Assembly: GCF_900168205.1 (NCBI RefSeq)
Contig: NZ_FUZE01000001.1
Coordinates: 682,001 to 746,000 of the forward strand
Length of the DNA stretch: 64,000 bases
Source of the DNA: Chryseobacterium balustinum
GTDB taxonomy: Bacteria; Bacteroidota; Bacteroidia; Flavobacteriales; Weeksellaceae
Reading direction: 5' to 3'
In this document: piece by piece, positions 16,987 to 24,596 of the stretch
How the letters are laid out: each line of letters starts with the position of its first letter
How positions within the stretch are numbered: position 1 is the first letter of the stretch
Position numbers and translations under genes: made by a program
Notes under the pieces: generated by a model
Database searches by the model: none
What the model was told of the DNA's origin: nothing
What the model saw: the letters and a program-made list of their open reading frames with translations, nothing else

Positions 16987-18198
16987 TTATTTATCAGAAC
17001 TAACAATTTCGTTAAATAAATTAATGAGTTCTTCATTGGCTTCCTGACCGTTATTTTTAGATTTAAAATAATCATTGAATAAAGTTTGAATATCCTGGCT
17101 TAGATTGATTTCGCTTAATTGATTTTCATTAAAATTCTGATTTTTAACTTTCGGAATGAGATGTACAATTCCATTATGTGATTGATAAATAAGTTTTCTT
17201 TCTTCCGCAGTGAGGAAAGTTTCGCTTTCTAAGGTCAGCTCAACCAAAGAATTTGGGTTTTCCTGAAGCCAAGTAATGGTTGTTTCGATAGAATCAAAAG
17301 TTCTCCTGAATAGTTTTTTACCGTTTTGTAACGCTATTTTTTCAAATGAAACGTTTTTATTAGGTTCTGCTTTAATAATGGAAATATATTTGGTTTGTCC
17401 GGCTTCGCTAAAGCTGTAACACAAAGGCGAAGATGAATAAACAACAGGTTTTTCATCAGTCCCGATATTTTGAAAACTATGCAAATGTCCTAAAGCTGTA
17501 TATTGAATTTGACAAGGAATAATATCTGAAAAGACAAGGTCTGCATTTCCAATTTTGATGGGTTTTTCACCTTCCGGTTCTTCCAAGATCGGAGCGTCTT
17601 TTTTGTTCATATATAAATGCGTTATCAAAAGGTTGATACCATTTTCATTACAAAATTCATCGGCAGTTTTTCTCCAGTTTTTGGCTAAAACTCTATTAAG
17701 TTCTTCTTCTTTGTTTTCCCCAAAATATTCTTTCAAACGAATTTCATTGGCATAAGGAGTATGCAAAATCCGAACAGGGAAATTTTGATTTTTAAATTCT
17801 AATTCAATAAACCCTTCGGCTGATTTTGAAATTTTAAAATGTTCAAGCTCAAAAGGATGAACTTTAGCTTTTGGGTGTCCGATTAAAATAATTCCGCATT
17901 CGCGCGCTAAAGGATCGGGCGCGTCAATCAAACTTGGCGAATCGTGATTGCCGGAAATTGCAATGACTGGACGTTTCCCGTTTAATGATAAACGTTTTAA
18001 AGTTTTATAAAAAAGTTCTGTCGCTTCTACACTCGGATTGAAATTATCAAACAAATCTCCGGCAACCAAAACTAGATCAACATTTTGTTCATCGGCAATC
18101 TGAACAATTTCGTTCATCACCAAAACCTGTTCTTCCAATCGTGAAAAACGGTCGAGACGTTTACCCAAATGCCAATCGGCGGTGTGGAGGATTTTCAT
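16987..18198 (-). CDS. sbcD: Exonuclease SbcCD nuclease subunit SbcD
   Basis: A 403-residue Mre11-type calcineurin-like nuclease. The phosphoesterase motifs are all present: HTADWHLGKR near the N-terminus, LVAGDLFDNFNP, AISGNHDSPS, LITHLYMN and TALGHLHSFQ. The metal-binding Asp, His and Asn residues are in their usual places. The C-terminal capping region (about 280-403) matches SbcD length. It pairs with SbcC encoded downstream. The ATG overlaps the stop codon of a 50-codon upstream ORF in an ATGA arrangement, so the two are translationally coupled. Confidence 0.96.
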   Translation of the reverse strand: MKILHTADWHLGKRLDRFSRLEEQVLVMNEIVQIADEQNVDLVLVAGDLFDNFNPSVEATELFYKTLKRLSLNGKRPVIAISGNHDSPSLIDAPDPLARECGIILIGHPKAKVHPFELEHFKISKSAEGFIELEFKNQNFPVRILHTPYANEIRLKEYFGENKEEELNRVLAKNWRKTADEFCNENGINLLITHLYMNKKDAPILEEPEGEKPIKIGNADLVFSDIIPCQIQYTALGHLHSFQNIGTDEKPVVYSSSPLCYSFSEAGQTKYISIIKAEPNKNVSFEKIALQNGKKLFRRTFDSIETTITWLQENPNSLVELTLESETFLTAEERKLIYQSHNGIVHLIPKVKNQNFNENQLSEINLSQDIQTLFNDYFKSKNNGQEANEELINLFNEIVSSDK

Positions 18199-18347
18199 AG
18201 TTTGTTATCGGCTTCTTTTGCTTTAAAATCTTCTCGAATTTGTTTTAAACGTGCTTTTCTTTCTGCTTCTGCATTTTGTATTTTACGCTTTTTCTGATCG
18301 ATTGTCTTTTTATTTTTTTTCCTGTTCGCTTCGTTATTCTTGCTCAT
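18195..18347 (-). CDS. Small, very basic 50-residue protein coupled to sbcD
   Basis: An ATG at 18347 opens a 50-codon frame whose stop TGA overlaps the sbcD ATG (sequence ATGA). The product begins MSKNNEANRKKNKKTIDQK and continues with alternating Lys/Arg and Glu to the end ADNKL, consistent with one long charged helix. It has no signal peptide and no membrane segment. I do not recognise the family. The 4-bp coupling and the steady helical amino-acid pattern support real translation. It may be an SbcCD accessory protein or simply a leader that times sbcD translation. The function is unknown. Confidence 0.65.
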   Translation of the reverse strand: MSKNNEANRKKNKKTIDQKKRKIQNAEAERKARLKQIREDFKAKEADNKL

Positions 18348-18466
18348 GTTTTTTTCGGAATGAGTGATTTTTATAAGTGAGAAATACCTTCATCAAAAAT
18401 ACTAAAGATTAAGAGTATAAACAATTTTAGTATTAAGTCTGATAAAATATTTAATTTTACTGCGTT

Positions 18467-18718
18467 ATGGAAGAAAAATCAAAAGATCCTTTACACGGAA
18501 AACGTCTCGATGCCATTCTTGAAGAGCTGGTAGAATATTATCAGGGTTTTGGGGAATTGGGGAAACAAATCAATATCAAATGCTTTACAGATAATCCTAG
18601 CATTAATTCTTCATTGAAGTTTTTGCGAAAAACAGATTGGGCAAGAGCAAAAGTAGAGAGTTTGTATTTGTATGTTTTAAGACAGAAAAAAAGAGAAGAA
18701 TCAAAAAACAGGAAGTAG
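18467..18718 (+). CDS. VF530-family (DUF2132) DNA-binding protein
   Basis: An 83-residue protein. DPLHGKRLDAILEELVEYY, then INIKCFTDNPSINSSLKFLR and TDWARAKVESLYL match the VF530/DUF2132 family almost end to end. A structure from this family in Vibrio fischeri shows a small helical fold, and DNA binding has been proposed. The last residues (RQKKREESKNRK) are an extra basic tail that would fit nucleic-acid contact. The gene lies divergent from the sbcD unit. Its stop precedes the slyD-like gene's promoter by about 55 bp. Confidence 0.85.
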   Translation: MEEKSKDPLHGKRLDAILEELVEYYQGFGELGKQINIKCFTDNPSINSSLKFLRKTDWARAKVESLYLYVLRQKKREESKNRK

Positions 18719-18773
18719 TATGGTTAAGATTATTCTTTACATGGATTTCCTTAATCAATTCTTTCAAAAACAG

Positions 18774-18807
18774 TATATTTGTGCCGTTAATCGTGATAAA
18801 AATCACG
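18774..18807 (+). promoter_or_regulatory. SlyD-like gene promoter and palindromic leader site
   Basis: TATATTTG (18774-18781) is an exact TAnnTTTG -7 box. Just downstream lies the perfect palindrome CGTGAT-AAAA-ATCACG (18792-18807), ending 13 bp before the ATG at 18821. The TGAT-N4-ATCA core resembles sites of CRP/FNR-family regulators. It could instead be a small hairpin in the mRNA leader. Confidence 0.5.
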
Positions 18808-18820
18808 CAAAAAAAGAAAT

Positions 18821-19321
18821 ATGACTATTGATAACAATCATGTGGTAGCTGTAAAGTACATTCTTCACACTATCGAAGAGGATGGAAGCAAAATCCTTGT
18901 AGAAGAAACAACTGCAGAAAATCCGCTTACATTTTTATACGGTATGGGAATGATGATCCCAAAATTTGAACAAAATATCCTTGGATTGAAAGCTGGTGAT
19001 ACTGCTGCTTTTGTAATTCAGCCTGAGGAAGCGTATGGTGAAAAACAAGAAGATGCGATTGCACAATTGCCGATCGATATGTTCGGAGAAGCGGGTATTC
19101 CTCCTGTAGGAGCTATCTTGCCTCTTTCTGATAATGATGGGAATAATTTCCAGGCTTTTGTGGTAGAAGTTACGCCAGAAGTTGTTATCGCAGACCTTAA
19201 TCATCCAATGGCTGGTAAAGTTTTAGATTTCCAAGTTGAAATCGTGAATACACGTCCTGCAACGGAAGAAGAATTGTCTCACGGTCACGCTCATGGAATT
19301 GACGGGAACGAGGCTCACTAA
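18821..19321 (+). CDS. SlyD-like FKBP-type peptidyl-prolyl isomerase
   Basis: A 166-residue cytoplasmic isomerase. It has the split FKBP domain of SlyD: VAVKYILHTIEEDG at the N-terminus, PLTFLYGMGMMIPKFEQNILGL, and EEAYGEKQEDAIAQLP leading into the inserted flap domain. The chaperone-like insert (about 75-125) is followed by the last strand and the tail ELSHGHAHGIDGNEAH. The tail has three His residues but is far less metal-binding than that of E. coli SlyD. There is no signal peptide. It likely speeds proline-limited folding of new proteins. The gene is monocistronic, with a clear terminator. Confidence 0.92.
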   Translation: MTIDNNHVVAVKYILHTIEEDGSKILVEETTAENPLTFLYGMGMMIPKFEQNILGLKAGDTAAFVIQPEEAYGEKQEDAIAQLPIDMFGEAGIPPVGAILPLSDNDGNNFQAFVVEVTPEVVIADLNHPMAGKVLDFQVEIVNTRPATEEELSHGHAHGIDGNEAH

Positions 19322-19341
19322 AAATATTTACATACAATATG

Positions 19342-19369
19342 AAATGTCCGGTTTTTTAATCGGACATTT
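19342..19369 (+). terminator. Terminator behind the SlyD-like gene
   Basis: AAATGTCCG (19342-19350) pairs with CGGACATTT (19361-19369) around a 10-nt loop, followed by further T residues. Confidence 0.8.
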
Positions 19370-19439
19370 TTTGATTAAAACGTAAAAGTTTTTTTTAACA
19401 CATTAGATACATTAGTTTAGTTTTAATACTTGAAAATAT

Positions 19440-19568
19440 TTTAGAGCATATAAGCTGAAAATCAAAGATTTTTAAAATTTAGCGTTTTTCAATTTTATCT
19501 TTGATAAAATCTTTGCGCCTTAAAATATAATTAAAGTAAATTCTTTTGCGTCTTTGCGATTTACCAAC
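19440..19568 (-). repeat. Dispersed CGCAAAG-type intergenic element, copy 1
   Basis: Read on the minus strand from 19568 this begins GTTGGTAAATCGCAAAG and continues with ACGCAAA, TTTTAAGGCGCAA and GATTTTATCAAAGATAAAATT. The same words in the same order and spacing occur at 48699-48790. The copy ends 3 bp before the YchJ stop codon. It carries no open reading frame of note. Confidence 0.65.
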
Positions 19569-19571
19569 AAA

Positions 19572-19949
19572 TTAGTCTAAAAATTCTCCGTTCACATAAA
19601 ACCAGCGGTTTTGTATCGTTTTAAATGTTGATAACTCGTGATGCATTTGTTTTTGCCCATCTTCATCAGTATAATATGCTTTGAATTCTACTTTATTCAT
19701 CGAAGGGTTATTCACAATTTCCAATTTCGTCCATTCATTGATTTCTCCCCATTCCTGCAAATCTTTTGTATTGTGGAATTGCCTTTTGCCGGGAGAAGTT
19801 GTTTCCATTAAATATTTTCCATTGGGAATGGCAAATGCCGAAAATCTTGAGCGCATTAATACTTCTGCAGTTGGAGCGTATTTTTCTCCGGTATGGTAAG
19901 GTTTGCAACATTCTTCATAGGTTTTTCCGGAGCAGCAAGGACAGTTCAT
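19572..19949 (-). CDS. YchJ family protein
   Basis: A 125-residue protein of the YchJ/UPF0225 family. It begins with a SEC-C-type metal-binding motif, CPCCSGKTYEECCKPYH, followed by AEVLMRSRFSAFAIPN, LMETTSPGKR and a nuclear-transport-factor-2-like fold (VEFKAYYTD, FVNGEFLD). The cysteine motif probably binds zinc. The cellular role of YchJ is not established. The gene is convergent with the SlyD-like gene and separated from it by a terminator and a dispersed repeat. Confidence 0.9.
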   Translation of the reverse strand: MNCPCCSGKTYEECCKPYHTGEKYAPTAEVLMRSRFSAFAIPNGKYLMETTSPGKRQFHNTKDLQEWGEINEWTKLEIVNNPSMNKVEFKAYYTDEDGQKQMHHELSTFKTIQNRWFYVNGEFLD

Positions 19950-20085
19950 TCTTATATTTTTTTGACGTACAAAAGTCGCAAAAGTTTTGGAATGTAGGTT
20001 TAAAATTTAATTTTCATTTAATTCATTAAAAAGCAGGAAGATTATTAAATAATAATTAAAATAAGATGAAATTTATAAAACTTAT

Positions 20086-20115
20086 TTTGTTCTTAGAGAG
20101 ATATTAATATTTTTG
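20086..20115 (+). promoter_or_regulatory. Complete Bacteroidota promoter (-33 and -7)
   Basis: TTTG (20086-20089) and TATTTTTG (20108-20115) are separated by 18 bp, close to the known spacing of Bacteroidota housekeeping promoters. The ATG of the thioredoxin-like gene follows 30 bp downstream. Confidence 0.6.
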
Positions 20116-20145
20116 TGATACTTTACAAGTGTAAATACTTTATCG

Positions 20146-21432
20146 ATGAAAAAAAATATCTTCATTTTACTTTTCGGATTTTTCAATTTATTCTCGGCGC
20201 AAAATGGTTATGAGATCAGTATCAAAACCAAAGGAATTGCGAAAGATGTAATGTATCTTAAAATATTTAACGGTACTGTTTCAGATTCTTATGCGGTAGA
20301 TTCTGCAAAAATCAGCGGGAAAACGCCGGTTGCAAAATTTGTTCAAAAACAGAAAGTGTTAGGAGGAATCTATAAATTAGAATTAAAATCTAATAAATCA
20401 GCCTTAAATATTTTGGTCAACAATGGGGCGAAAATATCATTTAACCTTGAAGGAAGTGAACTTTTAGGACTTATGGCTGAACAAGAGCCCAATATTGGTT
20501 TCCTCACTTACGAAAGACAATCAGGAAATATTGAGAAAAAATTAGAGTTTCTTAAAAGTGTTCAAAAAAAATATCCAAGTCCCACGCTTGATCTTTACAC
20601 AAAACTGGAAGAGAATAAGAATATAAAAATACCGGAAAGTTTAGATGAAAGAAAAAAAATACAGGCAAATTTTCTGTCAGATGTAGATCTCAACGACAGA
20701 AGAATTCAAATACTTCCCAACTCGTATCAGTTTTTGAACAAGTATTTTAATATTCTGCCAATTGATAATGAAAACTATAAAATCGGTGTAGATCGACTTC
20801 TGAAAGGACAAAACTGTGATTCTAAAAATTATCTGTTTTATCTGAAATGGATTTTTAAAAACCTAGAATATTACAGTCAGAAAGGAATGAATGATGCGTA
20901 TAAATATACATTCAATACCTATCTGAATGATATGAAATGCGTCAATAAAAATGAGACATTCTATAAAAGTATTGCTTCAAAACTTTCTGCTTTGAAAGCT
21001 GTACCGATAGGAAGTACTATTACAAATACAGAGATGCAAAAATTAGATAAAACAATGTTAAACCTTTCTGATATTTATACGAAATCGAAATATACTTTTG
21101 TAATGTTTTACGATCCGGATTGTGTGCATTGTCAGGAAGAAACGCCAGGAATTGCAACTTATATAGCAAGTCTTCAAAATTCTGGTGTAGATATCCAATC
21201 GGTTTCTTATCTGAATACGCCTGATGATAAAAAATGGCAGGGTTTTATACAGGAAAAAGGTTTACAAAACTGGATCAACGTGAAGAGTAAAAATAACGAC
21301 CGCACTTATGTGGAAAAACTGGAAATCTCTTCTAATCCTAATTTTTTATTATTAGATTCTCAAGGTAAAGTTTTGTTGAAAAAATATAACCAACAGGAAA
21401 TTGCAAAGATTTTAATGTCATTAAAAAACTAA
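20146..21432 (+). CDS. Exported TlpA-like thioredoxin-fold protein
   Basis: A 428-residue exported protein. The signal peptide ends near FNLFSAQN (about residue 19). The N-terminal part (20-120) resembles the DUF4369-type beta domain common in Bacteroidota TlpA homologues. A helical middle follows, and then a C-terminal thioredoxin fold (about 285-428) with the motif DCVHC (Cys326 and Cys329), the cis-Pro loop SSNPNFLLLD and a final strand. The CxxC pair indicates periplasmic thiol-disulfide exchange. The redox partner is not visible nearby. The gene has its own promoter and a strong terminator. Confidence 0.85.
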   Translation: MKKNIFILLFGFFNLFSAQNGYEISIKTKGIAKDVMYLKIFNGTVSDSYAVDSAKISGKTPVAKFVQKQKVLGGIYKLELKSNKSALNILVNNGAKISFNLEGSELLGLMAEQEPNIGFLTYERQSGNIEKKLEFLKSVQKKYPSPTLDLYTKLEENKNIKIPESLDERKKIQANFLSDVDLNDRRIQILPNSYQFLNKYFNILPIDNENYKIGVDRLLKGQNCDSKNYLFYLKWIFKNLEYYSQKGMNDAYKYTFNTYLNDMKCVNKNETFYKSIASKLSALKAVPIGSTITNTEMQKLDKTMLNLSDIYTKSKYTFVMFYDPDCVHCQEETPGIATYIASLQNSGVDIQSVSYLNTPDDKKWQGFIQEKGLQNWINVKSKNNDRTYVEKLEISSNPNFLLLDSQGKVLLKKYNQQEIAKILMSLKN

Positions 21433-21464
21433 ATGAATTATTTTAATAGGAATTGTTCCAACAA

Positions 21465-21495
21465 AAAAAGCATCCAAAAAAAATGGATGCTTTTT
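21465..21495. terminator. Bidirectional terminator
   Basis: AAAAAGCATCCA (21465-21476) pairs with TGGATGCTTTTT (21484-21495) around a loop of seven A. It serves the thioredoxin-like gene (+) and the convergent M3 peptidase gene (-). Confidence 0.85.
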
Positions 21496-21499
21496 AAAT

Positions 21500-23647
21500 T
21501 TATTTAATAAAACCTCTGTTTCTCAACAACGGCTTAATGTCTGGGTCGTGTCCTGTGAAATCTCTGAATGCCTGATTAAGATCTACAGAATTTCCTACAG
21601 AAAGAATATATTTTCTGAAACGGTCACCATTTTCTCTTGTAAGACCGCCATTATTTTTAATCCATTCCCAAGCATCATTATCTAAAGTTTCAGACCATAA
21701 ATAAGCGTAATATCCAGCAGAATATCCACCGCCCCAAATGTGTGCAAAATATGGTGTGTGATATCTCGGAGGAACAGTAGCTAAAGTAAATCCGTGATTA
21801 TTTAATGATTGTTTTTCGAAATCTAAAACCGGAAGCAATTGACTTTCATTGGTTACCGAATGCCAATCCATATCCAAAGCAGCAGCAGAAACCAATTCGG
21901 TCGTCATATATCCTTGGTTAAAGGTTGATGCTTTTTTGATTTTATCAACCAAAGCCTGTGGAATAGGTTGCTTGGTTTCGTAATGAAGTGCATAATTTTT
22001 CAAAACAACAGGATCTAAAGCCCAGTGTTCGTTGATTTGAGAAGGGAATTCCACAAAATCTCTCGGTACATTTGTTCCTGAAAGGGAAGGGTATTTCTGA
22101 CTTGCAAACATTCCGTGGATAGAGTGACCAAACTCATGGAAAATTGTTGAAACATCATCATAACTAATTAAAGAAGGCTTTCCTGGAGCCGGTTTCTGAT
22201 AATTATAACAGTTTACAATTACAGGTTTTGTTCCCAATAAATACGATTGCTCAACGTAGTTGCTCATCCAGGCTCCACCGCTTTTAGAATCTCTTGTGTA
22301 GAAATCAAGATAATAGATTGCGATAGATTTTCCGTCATGATCGAAAACTTCATAAGTTACAACATCAGGATGATAAACAGGAAGATCTGTTCTTTTCTTA
22401 AAAGTTAATCCATAAAATTTTTCGGCAGCGAAGAAAACTCCTTTTTCCAAAACGGTTGTAATTTCAAAATAAGGTTTGATTTGGTTTTCATCTAAATCAA
22501 ATTTTGCTTTTCTTACTTGTTCAGCATAGAAATTCCAGTCCCAAGGTTCTACTTTGAAACCTCCTTTTTGCTGATCGATTAAATCCTGAATGTCTTTTGC
22601 TTCACGTCCTGCCGTTTCTACAGCAGGGGTTGCAATTTGATTCATCAACTTTACGGCAGCTTCAGGGTTTTTAGCCATCTGATCCTGAAGTTTCCATTCT
22701 GCGAAACTTTTTTTGCCTAAGATTTGAGCTTTTTTAAGTCTTAATTTGGCTAATTTTTCAATCGTTTCTCTCGTATCATTGGCATCACCTTTTTCGGCTC
22801 TTTGCCAAGATGCTTTGAATAATTTTTCTCTTGTTGCCCTATTAGTAAGATTTTGTAAAAGAGGTTGCTGAGTTGTGTTTTGTAAAGCCAAAAGATATTT
22901 CCCTGGCTGTCCTGCTGTCTTTGCATCGCTTGCTGCTGCAGAAATTTCGTCAGCGGAAAGTCCGTCTAATTCTTTAGCATCAGAAAAGAAAACGCCTCCT
23001 TGTTTTCTCGCTTCCAATAATTTGTTGGAATATTGAGTAGCAAGTGAAGCCAATTCCTGGTTGACCTGCTTTAATTTTTCTTTGTCAGCAGAAGAAAGAT
23101 TCGCTCCTGCGATTTCGAAATTTTGTTTGTAAAACTGTACTAATCTTTTGCTTTCAGAATCTAAACCGTTTTCTGTGATTGATTTAATTCTTTTATAAAG
23201 ATTTTCATTGAGGAACATTTTATCAGAATGTGCTGCAAAAATTGGCGCATACTCTTCATCAAGAGCCTGTAAAGTAGGATTAGTATTCGCACTTGTTAGG
23301 TTTGAAAATGTGATAACGGTTCTTTTCAAAACTTCACCGCTTTTTTCTAATGCCACAATGGTGTTTTCAAAAGTTGCAGCTTCGCTATTGTTGGCGATTT
23401 TCAGAATTTCGGCATCGTGTTGTTTTAATCCAAATTCGAATGCCGGTTTGAAATGTTCATTTTTAATTTTATCAAACTCGGGAGCTTCATACTGAAGTTT
23501 GCTTTTCTTCATAAAAGGATTTGAAGATAGAGAAGCATCAGGAACAGGAATTTCCTGTTTTATGTCGTTTGTTTTCATTGTGGTACAAGAATAATTGAAT
23601 GCTAAAGCAGAAATTAACAATACTGATGAAATATTTTTCATGGGCAA
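21500..23647 (-). CDS. M3-family metallopeptidase (Dcp-like), lipoprotein
   Basis: A 715-residue zinc peptidase of the M3 (thimet/Dcp) family. The active-site motif FHEFGHSIHGMF puts the catalytic HExxH at 504-508. The third zinc ligand should lie in the downstream helix (VEFPSQINEHW). The C-terminal part, with GGYSAGYYAYLWSE and the final DFTGHDPD, fits peptidyl-dipeptidase Dcp. The N-terminus has a lipobox (NYSC, Cys about 21), so the enzyme is membrane-anchored outside the cytoplasm and should trim small peptides there. An internal ATG at 23641 is an equally good start (second Met). Confidence 0.92.
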   Translation of the reverse strand: MPMKNISSVLLISALAFNYSCTTMKTNDIKQEIPVPDASLSSNPFMKKSKLQYEAPEFDKIKNEHFKPAFEFGLKQHDAEILKIANNSEAATFENTIVALEKSGEVLKRTVITFSNLTSANTNPTLQALDEEYAPIFAAHSDKMFLNENLYKRIKSITENGLDSESKRLVQFYKQNFEIAGANLSSADKEKLKQVNQELASLATQYSNKLLEARKQGGVFFSDAKELDGLSADEISAAASDAKTAGQPGKYLLALQNTTQQPLLQNLTNRATREKLFKASWQRAEKGDANDTRETIEKLAKLRLKKAQILGKKSFAEWKLQDQMAKNPEAAVKLMNQIATPAVETAGREAKDIQDLIDQQKGGFKVEPWDWNFYAEQVRKAKFDLDENQIKPYFEITTVLEKGVFFAAEKFYGLTFKKRTDLPVYHPDVVTYEVFDHDGKSIAIYYLDFYTRDSKSGGAWMSNYVEQSYLLGTKPVIVNCYNYQKPAPGKPSLISYDDVSTIFHEFGHSIHGMFASQKYPSLSGTNVPRDFVEFPSQINEHWALDPVVLKNYALHYETKQPIPQALVDKIKKASTFNQGYMTTELVSAAALDMDWHSVTNESQLLPVLDFEKQSLNNHGFTLATVPPRYHTPYFAHIWGGGYSAGYYAYLWSETLDNDAWEWIKNNGGLTRENGDRFRKYILSVGNSVDLNQAFRDFTGHDPDIKPLLRNRGFIK

Positions 23648-23785
23648 ATGTTTATTATTTTAAGGGTTATATTAGAATCTCTTTTGATTTTAAAAATTGT
23701 TTTATTGTCAATTGTAAGAGATTTCATAATTTAGTTGTTATTAAAGTATAAAGATATTAAAAACTAAACTTCTAAACATTAAAAC

Positions 23786-24595
23786 ATGAAATACACAGCA
23801 ATTTTACTTTTTTCAGGACTACTGATTGTCTCTTCTTGCAAAAAAAATGAGAACAGAGAAGGGAAATCAACTTGGTTACCCGACGTTACCAATAAAGACC
23901 ACGGATCTTTAAAACAAAAAGAATTTAAAGGAGATTTTAATGAAATTGAAGTTTCTCAGGCTATTGAAGCTGAGATTATTAAGTCTGATGTTGAAAGAGT
24001 AGTAATTTCTGCCCCTGCAAATATTATTGATGAAGTTTTGGTGGATAACAGTGGTGGCGAGCTTCATATTCACTACAAAACCGGAGTGCGTGTGATGAAT
24101 ACGAATAATGTGAAAGCTAAAATTTATGCTAAAGATTTTAAAAAACTTGAAGCCAACTCTGCGGCTATAATTATTGTTAGAGATCAGTTCACTCAGGAGA
24201 AAACGGATATTGAAATTTCTAGTGCAGCTCATATTTCCGGAAAACTTGAAGCGAATGATATGGAGATTGATGCGGGAAGCAGTGCTACTTTCAAAGGGCA
24301 AATCTGGGCAGTAAATCTTAGTATTGAAGCTTCTTCAGCAGCAGATGTTACGATTTCAGGGAAAGCTAAAAATGCAAATCTTACTTCATCGTCGGGAAGT
24401 GGTATTTCTGCAAAAGATGTGGTTGCAGAGAATGTGAAAGCCGAATCTTCAAGTGGAGCGAGTATAGAAATCGGAGTTTCTTCAAAATTTGAAGGTCATG
24501 CATCTTCAGGGGGAAGCGTAAAAGGTATCAAAAAAGGAAATGTAACGATTGTAAGCAAAGAAGAAAGCAGTGGTGGAAGCGTAGATGTGCAATAA
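23786..24595 (+). CDS. Head GIN domain (DUF2807) lipoprotein
   Basis: A 269-residue lipoprotein (lipobox VSSC, Cys18). After a short linker, residues about 45-260 form a repetitive beta-helix-like region rich in Ser, Gly and Ala with a regular I/V-x-A/S pattern: FNEIEVSQAIEAEII, LEANSAAIIIV, IEISSAAHISG and SSSGASIEIG. This is the 'GIN' or putative auto-transporter adhesin head domain DUF2807, common in Bacteroidota. The role of such domains is not settled; cell-surface binding has been suggested. The gene ends one base before the convergent antiporter stop, with no terminator visible between them. Confidence 0.85.
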   Translation: MKYTAILLFSGLLIVSSCKKNENREGKSTWLPDVTNKDHGSLKQKEFKGDFNEIEVSQAIEAEIIKSDVERVVISAPANIIDEVLVDNSGGELHIHYKTGVRVMNTNNVKAKIYAKDFKKLEANSAAIIIVRDQFTQEKTDIEISSAAHISGKLEANDMEIDAGSSATFKGQIWAVNLSIEASSAADVTISGKAKNANLTSSSGSGISAKDVVAENVKAESSSGASIEIGVSSKFEGHASSGGSVKGIKKGNVTIVSKEESSGGSVDVQ

Positions 24596-24596
24596 T

